Under the pieces are notes generated by a model. That model was not told the DNA's origin and searched no databases. It saw nothing but the letters and a program-made list of their open reading frames with translations. Positions 23,223-35,296 of a stretch of DNA of 64,000 nt are shown here, piece by piece. How positions within the stretch are numbered: position 1 is the first letter of the stretch; each line of letters begins with the position of its first letter. The position numbers were made by a program, and so were the translations under genes. Source of the DNA: Siphonodentalium dalli (lineage: Eukaryota; Mollusca; Scaphopoda; Gadilida; Siphonodentaliidae); assembly GCA_032622095.1 (NCBI GenBank), contig CP136066.1, positions 91,041,319 to 91,105,318 of the forward strand, written 5' to 3'.

Positions 23223-23693
23223 CACAAATGTATATATGCGGGGGTCAAATTTGAGAAAAGAGTGCAAATGTAGTAAATTACCTACGAGCATAAAATTCAA
23301 TGATTTTCTGTTTATTGAAATATATATACGCATTTCATTATGTGTATGTAGGATATTTAGCAGTGAACCAGTTAATGAAATTATGGAAACATTCCATTAC
23401 CCACCCCCTCCCACATGGCCCACACCCACAACCCCACCCTGCCATCAACCAACATCCCTTCCAACCCATATCATCTCCCAATCTAATACCTCTTCTATCC
23501 ACAGAAGCAGATATATCTTTGCAAAGACACAGGTCATTAATTTAGATTAGAATAATTGATGTCATCTGGCAGGCTTGTATAAACATAACTGCTAGCAAAT
23601 TAAAAACAAACTGCTGTTCCCAAGGTTAGGTGATGGCTGATGGGAATTGGTTTCCCTGCCATACATTGGTACTGTGAATGGCTTAGATTTCTT

Positions 23694-24107
23694 CAAGCCT
23701 GGAAATAGTGTGTCTGACATTTGCAAAATGAGGTCCCCAGAAGGTGAATTTAGTGTTGCTTCCCCGTATAGCAGGCTAGCATCACCAAATACACCCTCCA
23801 GGGACCTAATTCTGCTTAGGCCTCATCTTCTGGGAAGTATCCCAAGTATCAAATTGAAATTTTGTTTTAGTTACTTTTTGACTTTTTCACACCTGTTCAG
23901 TTTCAATGTCCCCCTAATTTGCAGAAGATAAAATGCATAATTGAGGTGCCCAATGGGGTGTGCATCACCAACTTCAACTGTAGAACTTCAATCTGTTCCT
24001 AGGTTTTTATTGGCCGTTGAGGCTAGCCCGCCTTGCGGAATAGTGTCATTAAATTCACCTTTTGGGGACCTCATTCTGCAATTGTCAGACACACTAAATT
24101 CAGACTT
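23694..24107. mobile_element. hAT-like MITE, two-hairpin type
   Basis: Ends CAAGCCTGGAAATAGTG and CACTAAATTCAGACTTG; two GAGGTCCCCAGAAGGTGAAT-type hairpins, the second degraded. No clear target duplication. A further half-copy lies at about 24505-24613. Confidence 0.75.
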
Positions 24108-24613
24108 GGCGGTTTCATATTATTTTCTTAACCATCACTTATCCAGATGAAATCATACTGGTATATATTGGATTGAATTTGTCTTCTGTCTGTCAGGCTT
24201 CCATCCGTCTGCCTGTTGGGATGTCTATCCATCCGTCTATCAACAATTGTTTTCTTCTCCATATTAAAGACCGAATGTGTTTATATATTTCAGTGTGCAT
24301 GTTCGCTAGGTGTCTCACAATCAGATTTGTTCAAATAAGTTCATCAGATCAGATAGGTGCGAAGCCAGGGCCATAACTCTTTCCCTCCATAGTACTTTCC
24401 CTCCATAGTAATTCTTAAAACAATTTTTTCTCAAGAACCATTGGGCCTATATAGCTTATATTTTGTATGGAGGGGCCTTGGGTGACCGGGGTTCAGATTT
24501 GTTTTTAGGAAATGAGATCCCCAGAGGGTGAATTCGGTGATGCTAGTCCACCTTGCGGAATAGTGTCATTAAATTGACCTGCAAAGCTCAGACACACTAA
24601 ATACAGACTTGGC

Positions 24614-26684
24614 TGTTCCAATATTATTTTCTTAACCACCACTTATCCAGGTGAAATCATACCCTGATTTTTTCACCCACTGACCGACGCGCGAAGCGCG
24701 TCCAGTGGGTGTCTATAATCGTAGGACTTTTGCGTTTCTGCTGAATTGAACTAGTGCCTATGCGTTTCTGCTGAGCTGCACTGATGTTTGATCGTAAAAT
24801 AAAATTATAAAAGCACACGTTTGGATAACACCGCCATAAACAGTGACATATTATGATGTTGAGCTCGTATCATCAATAAAATTAGAGTTATGACTTATAA
24901 AACTAAGAATTACTGCTAAAGTATTTCTACCAATTGGGTCACTAGATTCGTGTTGAGCTGGAACTTGAGAAATTTTAATTTCAACCAATTGAAATGCCGT
25001 TGAAAACCGAAGGGTTAAGCGATTATCGCAATAGGATATGGGAACACCGTGTGCGTAACGTAACTATCACAAGTATAACGTACTCTGATAACAACTTATC
25101 GCCAAATTCGTGCTTCAAACAGTTTAAACATGTCATCTTCGGCTTCTTTTATTTTATTTTTATGAAAATGAATAATAAATGGTGTGATAAATATGTATAA
25201 TATGTATATAACGACAAATAGAGTAAAATTAGCCATTTTCCCTTGAAACTTAGGATAGGAAAGCCAGGTACAAAAATTGGTGAAATATGAGTACGAACGT
25301 CAAAGTGTTCCCCTGTCGTATCGTGATAATTGCCAACCGTCACTGCGAAGCCTCCATTGGCGATTATTAATTAATTCATTTCGGCTGTTCAGTCTTCTAA
25401 GCTATTAAAACTTTCTTGGATATTTGGAAGGTGTTTTGGGAGGATTGTTCTGATAATATAAATGTTGGATTAACCTTCCAAAAAGATGAGTTTGACGCCT
25501 GCATTTCTTGGCATGAATATTAACGAGCGCTCGTCTGCAAGTACTTGAAGTAGCAGTCATTGCCGAATTGGCATGTTTTTGTGAAAATGTCACCAATATT
25601 TCTCCAATCGATTCTCTTACAATGCACTCTAATCAGTCAAATTCTTTTGAAAATTCTATCTAAATACATCTTAGCTACTATTCAGATCTGCTGTCCCGGT
25701 CTAAAAAGGGATAGTTTGACCAAAACGACTATTGACAAAACTTTGTTTACAATTTTAGCGCACGTACTCGATGACCCGTCCACGCTGCAAATTTATTATC
25801 GAAAATAAATTCAATTTCTTCCATCTAAAACATAATTACGCGCTGGACTCTGTTATTTTATGAATATATAAGTATCACACGCACATACACCAAGTCTCAG
25901 CTTAAAATTTTGAAAAATGACAGTTTTATCGACATAAATCGATTTTAATGGCAAATGCCATGTTAAATTTTATCATTGAAAAAAATTAAATTCTTCCATC
26001 TAAAACATAATTACGTGCTGTACTCTGTCATTTTAGTAATATATTAGTATCCCACTCACACACACCAAGTCTCGGCTTAAAATTTTGAAAAATGACAGTC
26101 CACTACAGTCGCGTTACTTTATATACGTCAACATTGGTCATTATCACCCGACAAATTTATTTCGGTCTATCGTATCAACCCCTATTTTCTCCCGCATAGC
26201 CTGACTAAGTGTCAACATTGGTCTTTATCGCTCCACTAATTTGTATCGTTTCATCGGTATGAATTCCATATCCAATTATCTACATATAACCAACCCAACC
26301 TCTAATCCTGGTCCAATTTATTTCTTTCTTTCATCGGTATAGTCACGTTACGTAATATTTATATCGGTTCAACCTTAGTTCCCTGTATCGCCCACCCCTC
26401 CCTCAATTTATTTTTTCAGTTGTATTATAGTCTCGTTACGTACACATTTTATCTTTTGTAACTTTTGCTTCAACACGTCGAGTTCCGCTGCAGACAATAC
26501 AAAACAGACAACATTTTGAAATGTAAGCAGGCTTCAAACTCATCTTATCCAAGAAAAACTCTGGTTACATAAGAAATTTGTGTATAAGGTGTACATGTAT
26601 GCGCATTTGTTGCGTTAAAAACAAAAGGTCCCAAGTCAAGGTCCAAATCCCCAACACACTGATGTGAGGTTTAACTCATCTACA
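24614..26684. other. Intron 5 segment, little structure
   Basis: Contains a small CGACGCGCGAAGCGCGTC palindrome (24686-24704) and the direct repeat at 25803-26100; otherwise nothing was recognised. ORFs at 24994-25200 and 25560-25808 have no motif. Confidence 0.5.
25803..26100. repeat. Direct repeat of about 115 bp
   Basis: CTTCCATCTAAAACATAATTACG ... CAAGTCTC.GCTTAAAATTTTG at 25818-25924 and again at 25993-26099, offset 175 bp, spaced by a short unique segment. Confidence 0.85.
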
Positions 26685-26820
26685 TACAGTAATGTCGAAA
26701 GTAATTGATCACTTAACCACAGCAAAATAATGGGTATTTTTTCATGATCTTAAATCCTGAAAAATCACTCATTAATTATGCTGTAGTTAAGTGGTCAATT
26801 ACTTTGGGCAGTATACTGTA
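26685..26820. mobile_element. Shorter TA palindrome MITE, first of a pair
   Basis: TACAGTAATGTCGAAAGTAA arms with a central CAGGAT/ATCCTG-like core; about 135 bp, related to the 218-bp family in outer arms only. Followed by a second copy at 26863-26996 with the same flanking sequence (AACCAATATAAGGATTTGAG), so element and flank were duplicated together. Confidence 0.78.
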
Positions 26821-26862
26821 ACCAATATAAGGATTTGAGGTGTAATGATAACTCAATCCTCA

Positions 26863-26996
26863 TACAGTAATGTACAAAGTAATTGACCACTTAACCACAG
26901 CAGAATAATGGGTAATTTGTCAGGATTTTAAATGCTGAAAAAAATACCCATAATTCTGATGTGGTTAAGTGGTCAATTACTTTGGGCATTACTGTA
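26863..26996. mobile_element. Shorter TA palindrome MITE, second of a pair
   Basis: Tandem partner of 26685-26820, offset 178 bp, sharing the flank ACCAATATAAGGAT(T/G)TGAGG. Confidence 0.78.
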
Positions 26997-27049
26997 ACCA
27001 ATATAAGGATGTGAGGTTTAATGAGAACTCCATCCACATAACTAATAAA

Positions 27050-28712
27050 TATGTGTGAAAATTAAACCAAAAAAAATAAATTCCATGATGGCGTCCAATA
27101 TGGACTGCCTAATTCTGCTCCAAAACATGTATATTGAATATATGGATGTTTATTGGGGGGAAACCGATTATTTCAATGATATTTTCATTAACTGGGATCC
27201 AAAAACCCGACTTACGGGAGCGCGCTTTGCGCCCAATTGTATCTTAAGCATATGTGCATATTTAATAAGCCAACAATTGGAATCCCAACAGAGAAGATTG
27301 GCGTGTCGCCCTTGCGCTTGCGCATAGACATCATTGATGATCTCTATGGGAAACCCCATTGACATTTAATAGAGAATTTCGATTAACTGCAATAACTTAA
27401 GGAATCTCTAATAAGGGTTGCACGGTTATGAAAAAACAATTGAAATAACTTATTATTTAACTAACCGAATAACTAATTGCACTCAAGGCCAATAAGAAAA
27501 TTCCTTAAGTTATTGTGCTTAAGCAAAGTTAGAGATACCTTTTTGCGCTTAAGCACAATATGATATTCCTGTGCAATAAGGAATATTCTTATTACACATT
27601 CCCTATTACACATAAGCGAAATTACATCCATATTGCACTTAAGCGCAATTAATATCTATCTCATTAGATCGCCCTTGTGCAAATAGTAGAATAATCCTAT
27701 ATTTGTTCCACCCATTGTACCATGGGAATGGACTACACCACCTGAATTATAGGGAGTTTATGTACACTATATACTATATTCCTTATTAAGAGTTACCTTA
27801 TTGAGTTTTATTATCTAAGTGCAATATGAAAATTCCATCATTCACTTATACACAGTTCAATACTTCCATATTGCGCTTAAGCACAATAGAGATTCCCATA
27901 TTGCGCTTAAGTGCAATTAGCTCTTCTTGCGCTTAATTGTTATAATTGTATTGTAACTATTGTTTCGTCCTTTAATATTTCCCATGCATTATGTACACAT
28001 ATATTATGCTAGAAAAGTAGTACTATTGTTACTAATAGTACTTGTAGTAGTTAATACCACCTTACTGTCAATATTCTATCATGGTTAGTTTCAAAATCAT
28101 AACGTTAATTGTTATTACTATTTGTGTGTATTGTACCGTACATCAGTCATCAATTAACAAACTTAAGCAGAGCCTGGTTGAATATCTACCATATATGGTA
28201 GGTTATTCCTATCTTAAAGCTGTTGATGTCATTGAGACATCCAATGCTATTATGCTATTTTGCATGCGAACTAGTAGACCCTCCAATTATAGCTTATCAT
28301 TACCACTCGGGACAGTGGGTGTTTTTCCTCAATTAATTGAATTTCTTGTTCAAAGAAAAATGGGGGTATATTGAATATTGGGGGGTATATTTATATTACT
28401 AGATGAATCGATCTCATAGATGAGGATTCACATTTGTTCTAATAGGGGCAGAGATAAGAGATTTAACTCTCCTCTACGCTGTTTGGTACTGGTATAATAA
28501 TATTGATTTCTTGGCAGCCTGGGTGGGGGCAATGTTTGAGGCAATGGGGAGGGAGTGTAGAGGGGTGGATATTTGACCCCCTACTTTGATCAAAATTTAA
28601 ACAGTTGAATATTTCATGCCTGATACTACATTAGTTGTAGATTAGATGTTCACACCAAAAATAGGTTAGAATTGTTCTCATAGTTTGGTTTGATTTTCCA
28701 ACATGTATGTTT
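27050..28712. other. Intron 5 segment upstream of the TTAA element
   Basis: Holds the CTTAAG palindrome cluster. The + strand frame 28081-28374 (97 codons) opens with a hydrophobic stretch like a signal anchor but has no known motif and AT-driven composition; not called as a gene. Confidence 0.4.
27400..27960. repeat. Cluster of TTGCGCTTAAGCACAA palindromes
   Basis: At least five near-palindromes centred on CTTAAG occur: about 27515, 27545, 27630, 27865 and 27900. Intervening sequence is AT-rich and unlike any recognised transposon. Confidence 0.75.
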
Positions 28713-29598
28713 TTAACTCTTTCGTTGCCGAGCTAATTTTACACCTAAATTGCCGGAGAATTTATGAGAAAACTGATTTTATTGTGCAAAAGTATGATAC
28801 AATAATAGTCTTCTTCTTATGAAATAATGTTTCAAATATCAAGGACATGTATGTAGGTGATTAGCCAAAGAATTGCGGGTGAATATTTTGCCGAAGAATA
28901 TTCACGACAATTAAGGGGCATAACTCCTTGTCACCCAAGGGAAATAACTCCAAATAAGGATTTTTTTGCAAAAATCCAATTGAAAAATGGCCCACAACCT
29001 GCTATATTCAATATTGGTTTTCTGAGACAGTATTCCAACGATGATGATCTGATAAATCTTTCTACTGTCTTTCTCATTTTAAAAACTTGTAAGAGTAAAT
29101 TAGGGTCTAGTTCTGGTATAGCTGGACCATATGTGAGGAGCTACACAATGCAGGAGCCGATTTAGACTTTAGTTGCGACAGTTTACTACGAAAATAGCTT
29201 GGTTTTTTAATTGAGGAAAATGGCAATTTTGACTGTCAAAACAAACAAAAAATTGTGATATATAATTAAATCTCTAACTACAAGCTTACAATCATTGTGC
29301 TATAAATAAAATAACAATAATGACACATATGCATGTGGTCTAAACTGTCACTGAGGCACGCTGGGGCCTGTGGGAGTTTATAATCACACCGTTTGTTTTA
29401 GTGAATTATGTTTTTACCTTGAAAAATAGGTGATTCATTCAGCAAAAACGGCAATTTTGACTATTAAAAAAACTAATAAAACAATCTAAAGTACACATAA
29501 TCTTTATTGTAATGTCAGGTTGTCATACTATCATGTTTAAATTAGTTAATGCATTGGTAAAATGCAGATCTTTCATATAAATAATTGTCTAAAAACAT

Positions 29599-30340
29599 CT
29601 AACAACAGAGAGTGAAATAGTGTGGACCAAAATAACGCTCCAGAGCAACAAAGAACTCATGGTTGGTTGTTGTTATATGCCACATCGATCCGAGAAGACA
29701 GTAGATGAGTTATCAAAATCCATCAAGAAAATCACGGATAACCACTACAAGGAAGTTCTGCTAGCCGGAGACTTCAACTGTCCCGACATAAACTGGGATA
29801 TACCAAATGCGCCAACAGATTGTCCCGACCATAACATACAGAACAAACTAATCCAGACAATGTCCGACTGCCAGCTCACCCAAATACACAGAGATGCCAC
29901 GAGAGAGAAGAATATGCTTGATCTGGTATTCACATCAAACCCAACACTTGTGAAGTCATCCGCAAGCGTACCAGGCATATCAGACCATGCAATGATTGTC
30001 ACCGATATAGAAATAAAACCCCACTACCTACACACACCACCTAGGAAGTGCTATATCTTCAGCAAGGCATCATGGAGTGACCTAAGGTATGAAGCCTCTC
30101 TAGCATCTGCCAACATCTACCACGAGAAGAGCCAAGGTAGGAACGTAGACGAGCTATGGAATATATTTAAAGACGACATCAAGGCCTCCATGGAGAAATA
30201 TATTCCATCTAAGACAATCATGTTCAGAAACAAACCTCGTTGGCTGACGACCAAAGAAAAACGAATGCTCCGGAAAAGAGCACGTCTATACAAAAAAGCA
30301 AAGAAAACAAACAAATGGGACCATGCAGTACAGATCATAC
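29599..30340 (+). pseudogene. LINE endonuclease domain (C-terminal part)
   Basis: The reading frame lacks the N-terminal part of the apurinic-type endonuclease but keeps GCCYMPHRSEKTVDELSKSI, the catalytic-loop motif LLAGDFNCPDINWD and the SDHAMIVTDIEI motif containing the active-site Asp-His. The frame is lost at about 30320-30340, where the coding sense moves by one base into the reverse transcriptase frame (next ORF from 30323). This is consistent with one inserted or two deleted bases. The native protein would be a single endonuclease-reverse transcriptase polypeptide. Confidence 0.9.
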
Positions 30341-32215
30341 CAAAAAGAATGCAAGAAACAACTTAGAAAAGCAGAATGGGATTACACCAACAAAATGATA
30401 CAAGATTCGTTAGACAAGAGAGACACCAAACCATTCTGGCGCTATATCAAATCGAAGAAGAAAGACTCATTCGGGGTAGTGCCCCTTCTCTCTAAGGGAA
30501 AACTGGTAAACGACAGTCAGGAGAAAGCGGAAATTCTGGTAAACCAATTCCAATCTGTGTTTACCAAGGACAAGACTGGACCAAGGACCACAACGAACAA
30601 GCACATCCCAAATACCATCAAATCATTGACAATCAATCGGGATGGGGTGACCAAACTACTAAAGGAGATCAACCCCGGAAAGGCATCCGGCCCTGACGAC
30701 CTACTGAACCGTGTCCTGAAAGAATGTGCAGAGGAGTTGAGTCCTGGATTAACAGCCATCTTCCAGCTCTCCATCGACACTGGAATGCTACCGAGTGACT
30801 GGATAAATGCCAACATATCTTCTGTCTTCAAAAAAGGGGACAAACATCAACCAGAGAACTACAGGCCAGTATCATTAACATCAGTATCATGCAAAATCCT
30901 CGAACACATAATATGCAAGCACATCATGAAACACCTAGAAAAAAATAAAGTCCTCACCCACCTCAACCATGGATTTCGATCAGGACACTCATGTGAAACA
31001 CAGCTATTGACAACAACAAACGACCTACTAAAAAACTTCAATGCCAGTAAACAAACGGACCTGATAATACTGGACTTTTCCAAGGCATTTGACACAGTTC
31101 CACACAACAAGCTGCTTTACAAACTGGAAGAATATGGTATAAGAGGACAACTACACACATGGCTCACATCCTTCCTCACCAAAAGAAAAATGAAAGTAGT
31201 GCTTGAAGGTCACAGTTCAACCGAGGTAGACGTGGACTCCGGAGTGCCACAGGGAACAGTATTAGGGCCTCTCCTGTTCCTTTGCCATATTAATGACTTG
31301 CCGGATACAGTGTCATCAACAGTAAGACTCTTCGCCGACGACTGTCTGCTATACAGACAAGTCAACACCATCAAAGACCAGGTCATACTCCAACACGACC
31401 TAAAGAGCCTTGAAATATGGGCAAAAAACTGGGGCATGATATTCAACACCAAAAAATGCTACGTGATGAGCCTAAAGGGAAAGCTGAGCAAATTCTACAC
31501 CCTGGATGGCGAAATACTCAGTCAAGTTGACACCAACCCGTATCTTGGTATCCAGATTTCAAAGGACCTGAAATGGACAGCACAAGTTAACAACACGGCC
31601 AAGAAAGCAAGCGCCACACTCGGCTTTCTTAGAAGAAATCTGAAGTTTATGCCTGAAAAATCCAAGAGAACTGCCTATATATCATTAGTAAGATCGATAA
31701 TGGACTATGGAGCTATAGTATGGGACCCCTACCAGCAGAAAAATATAGATCTCCTTGAAAAAATACAACGAAAGGCAGCCAGATTCATCACTGGAGACTA
31801 CAGGTCAAGAGAAGAGGGCAGCATGACGAAAATGTTAAAAGAGCAAAAGCTACCAACACTCCATTCTCGTCGAAAAACACAGCGTTTGACCTACTTCTAT
31901 AAGGTGGCAGAGGGTCTGGTAACGGCTATACCAACAAACAAATTTCTAACTAAGGCTAAGGCAAGGAGAAGAATCCAACCAAAACGATACAAGGACCATT
32001 ATACAACAAATATCCTTGAGCGAAGAGAGACGAACAACGACAAGTGCTACGAAATACCATCAACGACCTGTGACCAGTACAAACATTAATTCTTTGTTGA
32101 CACAGCAGTGTACTGGAACAAACTAAATCAAGAGGTCGTAGCACTAAGCACACCAGAAGAATTCGCAGCTGCGCTTTCAGAAACATCTGCAGCAGCTGCT
32201 GGCGCCGCGCATTAA
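30323..32215 (+). pseudogene. LINE reverse transcriptase, one internal stop
   Basis: 588 codons are open to a TAA at 32087, and the same frame continues for another 41 codons to 32215 (FFVDTAVYWNKLNQEVVALS then an Ala-rich tail). The 32087 stop is therefore a point nonsense change, not the real end. Domains in order: charged pre-RT linker (KKQLRKAEWDYTNK), RT fingers (KASGPDDLLNRVLK, ENYRPVSLTS), palm with LDFSKAFDTVPHNKL, SGVPQGTVLGPLLFLCHIND, the catalytic LFADDCLLYRQV, and the thumb/C-terminal region (FLRRNLKFMPEKSKRTAYIS, WDPYQQKNIDLLEKIQRKAA). The copy is dead because of the 5' truncation, the frameshift and this stop, but it looks young. Confidence 0.92.
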
Positions 32216-32561
32216 CATCGCCCACCGCCCGTCCTATCATACCAAATTGGTTACTTGGACGTATTCATCCAGATCCAGATCCAGATTTTTCTGAAATTGT
32301 CGGCCATTTTGGATTTCCGACTGCGGATCTTACATTTTGTTTACAAACTTATTTCATTATTTTAATTTTCAAACGTCTTAAAAAGGATTAAAAATCAGAT
32401 ATATACTGCAGAATTTACTTAGAAACAATTAAAACAATAATTTTATGAAACTTTTTTATTATTGTCATACAGTTGTGATCAAAATAATTACGGTTACAAT
32501 TATGGCCGATAATATCGGCCCTGGCAATTTATGACCGGACATTTGGCAATCAAAGAGTTAA

Positions 32562-33897
32562 ACCATCAGTCCATATGTTCCTACTTCAGGTTAAACTGTT
32601 GGACCGAATTGGCCACAAATTTTAACTTTATGGGGGGTGTCAGGTTGGTAATTTTCAAACGATTGAGAGCTTGAAGTACTGGTACCAGTCGTAAAATTCA
32701 ATCTAAGAGGGATGTACAAAAGGATTTTTGTGAACTTAGTACTGTGGTATGGTTGTCTTCTTTAAAAGGTAAGAGGTTGGAGATTTGTCACTGGTGTGCA
32801 ATTAGAAATTTCAAGATGAAGAGCCCTGCTCATCTGAGAACTTCCAGCTATGTCCATATTTAGAACTACTTGTCTTAAGTGATTTTATCAAGTACTGATT
32901 CTTGTAGTCTTCAGAGTCCCCGTCTTCTCAGTCTTTACAAGCAACTAACAGTCATTGACTGTCTTGTTATTATATATGACACAATTCTCACCTCGTGTCA
33001 ACCGCGACTTCAGCAGGCTGCTAATACAGTAATGCCCTAAATAATCGACTCCTTAACCACAGCAGAATTATGGGTAATTTTTCAGGATTTAGTCGGAAAT
33101 ATGTCTTGTTGCCATTCATGCTACTGCTAAAGTTCAGACTTTCAATTCATTAATAAGTTTCAAGCACAAACATCCAAATTCACATGACTGCTATACTCGT
33201 ACACTTCAGTTTTAGATTTGAACATTACGCGAATCATTTAGATTTTATTAGAAATTACACCATGCTATGATATTTTTCCGGCATAATTTAGAAATTATAA
33301 AGCGGACTATTTCGCGGTGCAGTCGCATGAATACTAAACTGTTTCATAATTAATAGTCTCTACTATACAGATAAAGTCACTAAGTAGGTCATCGCTTCTC
33401 TATAATGAGTCTGTGAATTTTGTGATGTTTTTTTTACCAAAAACTGCGATAAAATACATTTTTGTCTGCGATAAAATACATTTAAATTTGTTCGGTGGAT
33501 AAACAGAACATCTGCATAGTGTAGCTGAATTTTTGCTCGTATGTGCGCATCTATTTGGCTCGCCTAGAGGCTCGCATACTCACAAAAATAAATTCTTTAT
33601 TCAGCTACACTATACGGATATTCTCTGAATTCTACATATATAATCGTTGTATTTATTATATATGTCAAATTATTTTTGTGAGAATGAAGGTATTTCTATG
33701 TAAGATATTTAATATTGCAAATACAATAAATATGGGAATATAGTGAATCAGGGCTGCTCGTTATCATATTTATCAAATTCACAGATTTGTTGTTGTGGAT
33801 ACAGTTTTACTCATGAAGACTAGCAAACTTCATATATATTTATTTATGACAGGTCATAAATATGTAAAAGGCGCAAGTTATAGATGCATAATCTGAA
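32562..33897. other. Intron 5 segment, mostly unassigned
   Basis: A half TA palindrome (33025-33120) is the only recognised feature. AATACATTT(T/A) is repeated near 33455 and 33475. Confidence 0.45.
33025..33120. mobile_element. Half copy of the TA palindrome MITE
   Basis: TACAGTAATGCCCTAAATAA through GTTGCCATTCATG, left arm only. Confidence 0.78.
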
Positions 33898-34343
33898 TTA
33901 TTGCTGCCAAATGACAATTTCTTTGGCTTCAGGAGTGAAAAATATTTGATTCGAGTTGAGGAACCCACCCACCAAAGCTCAGAGTGATCACATATCAATT
34001 TTTTTAATTTGTTATTTATCGAAATGTTTAATTATTTGTGGCCCAGAAACGAGTCGTCAAACCGATTGTCTCGGACAAAATTGCGGATGAAGTTGGATAA
34101 CTCTAAAATCAAGTGGTAATACGGCCAAATTTCATGATACAAAATTGATGATACGGCCATATTTCATTGAACAACATGTTGATAAATATCACATTTGAGG
34201 AAATTTTATTATAGTTGACAGCGGTTAGCATTATTTTGTGGTAATTAATCGATTCTGATAACAAAAGCATATTTTGAAGAAATTTTGTTGTTGTTGTAAC
34301 TTGATGATATGGGGATCGTCTGATTGGATGGAGTACCTTTAGT
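33898..34343. mobile_element. Long foldback MITE, third copy (left end lost)
   Basis: Contains ATTTGATTCGAGTTGAGGAAC and the right end GGATGGAGTACCTTTA; the matching left end is missing. Ends about 100 bp before the exon f acceptor. Confidence 0.65.
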
Positions 34344-34440
34344 TGGGACGAGGCATTCCCTGAGAAATGAATTATGTTGTTTATCTGGCCTGACCATTTG
34401 TTTTATGGCAGAAATAGACATCAACTTTTGTATAATTCAG

Positions 34441-34569
34441 GAATTGACCTCAAAGTCGTATCAAACTACTCAACATACTGGGAACAAACAAGGAATTTGT
34501 ACAGTCCATTTGAATGCTGTGTGTCACTCAAGAGTGGAAACTCAGATGTGTACGAAAACGAAATACCAG
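34441..34569 (+). CDS. PC: PC exon f: SGNSDVYENEIPG segment
   Basis: Acceptor ATTCAG, donor CCAG|GTCAGT. Encodes GIDLKVVSNYSTYWEQTRNL, then YSPFECCVSLKSGNSDVYENEIPG. The SGNSDVYENEIPGGQYTNL stretch is a PC hallmark and is completed by exon g. Phase is consistent on both sides (a Gly codon is split at each end). It lies 13.3 kb downstream of exon e, across the longest intron of the window. The 3' part of this exon plus its donor is duplicated 136 bp downstream (see 34647-34713). Confidence 0.95.
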
Positions 34570-34646
34570 GTCAGTATTATTATTCCAGATACATGTGTGT
34601 GTCCGAACATCATTTAGGAAAGGATAGCACAAGAGGCCTCGAGTTT

Positions 34647-34713
34647 TTAATGCTGTCTGTCACTCAAAAGTGGAAACTCAGATGTGTACGAAAACGAAAT
34701 ACCAGGTCAGTGT
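34647..34713 (+). pseudogene. Partial tandem copy of PC exon f with its splice donor
   Basis: From about 34650 the sequence repeats the 3' half of exon f (AATGCTGTCTGTCACTCAAAAGTGG and onward to ACCAGGTCAGT). It differs from the exon at only a few bases, and the donor is intact at 34706. The offset is 136 bp, so the repeated segment would be read out of frame if transcription ran on from exon f. The flank AGGATAGCACAAGAGGCCTCGAGTTTT is duplicated too (34619 and 34760). There is no acceptor or exon 5' half. This is a duplicated exon-intron junction, most likely non-coding, though it could act as a decoy donor. Confidence 0.9.
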
Positions 34714-34824
34714 TCCAGATCCAGTGTTTCTGAACGTCATTTATGGCACGATAAAACGTAAGGATAGCACAAGAGGCCTCGAGTTTTGGCCGCAAGTGTG
34801 CCATAATAATTGGCTAGTAACACA

Positions 34825-34985
34825 TACAGTAATGCTCTAAGTAATCGACTCCTTAACCACAGCAGAATTATGGGTAACTTTTCAGGATTTAGTCTGAAAT
34901 ATGGCTTATTGCCATTCATTGGAAAGCTCTCACTACCCATAATTCTGCTGTGGTTAAGGAGTCGATTACTTAGGGCATTACTGTA
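34825..34985. mobile_element. TA palindrome MITE, internally deleted
   Basis: Left arm full (TACAGTAATGCTCTAAGTAA to GGAAAGCTCTCACT), right arm shortened (TACCCATAATTCTGCTGTGG to ACTGTA). Immediately follows the duplicated exon f junction. Confidence 0.82.
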
Positions 34986-35296
34986 TGTGTCTCTGTGATT
35001 AATACACCTCAGACCAGCAGCAGATAACTGACGTTATCTGAAAATGTTTTTCATGCTATATTCTTATCTTATCATTTGTGATGATTATTTTGTTTTAAAG
35101 TTCCTGTTTCATTGTTGATTACAATGTTATTTATGTTGTGTGATGTCAAAGTCATTCCACACACTTCTGTGGAACTGCTTAAAAAAAATGACTTGTGCTG
35201 AGGCAAAGAATAGGTGAGTTTTTCAGGTACTGCCATGTAATAAAATGTGATCATTTTTTTTAATTGAAAAATTCATTACCCTGTAACAAAGTTACT

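Larger units (their letters stand above)
29594..32288 (+). mobile_element. 5'-truncated CR1/jockey-type LINE
   Basis: Non-LTR retrotransposon copy, sense to PC in intron 5. It begins inside the endonuclease domain (frame readable from about 29599) and is followed by full reverse transcriptase and C-terminal regions. The 3' end is marked by a short repeat ATCCAGATCCAGATCCAGAT (about 32268-32287), as in CR1/L2-like elements that end in simple repeats rather than poly(A). GC is visibly higher than in the flanks. It is nested within a TTAA-flanked element (28713-32561). The exact clade was not determined. Confidence 0.9.
28713..32561. mobile_element. TTAA-flanked element hosting the LINE
   Basis: Outer ends read TTAACTCTTTCGTTGCCGAGC (from 28713) and, reverse-complemented, TTAACTCTTTGATTGCCAAATG (from 32561), giving a TTAA target site and inverted termini typical of piggyBac-like elements. 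Without the LINE (29594-32288) the element is about 1.15 kb, AT-rich and without recognisable transposase, so probably non-autonomous. The open frame at 28857-29165 inside it matches nothing I know. Confidence 0.65.

Noticed and set aside
28081-28374. 97-codon ORF with hydrophobic N-terminus
   Set aside because: Could be taken for a secreted peptide, but it is AT-driven, unsupported by motifs or splice context.
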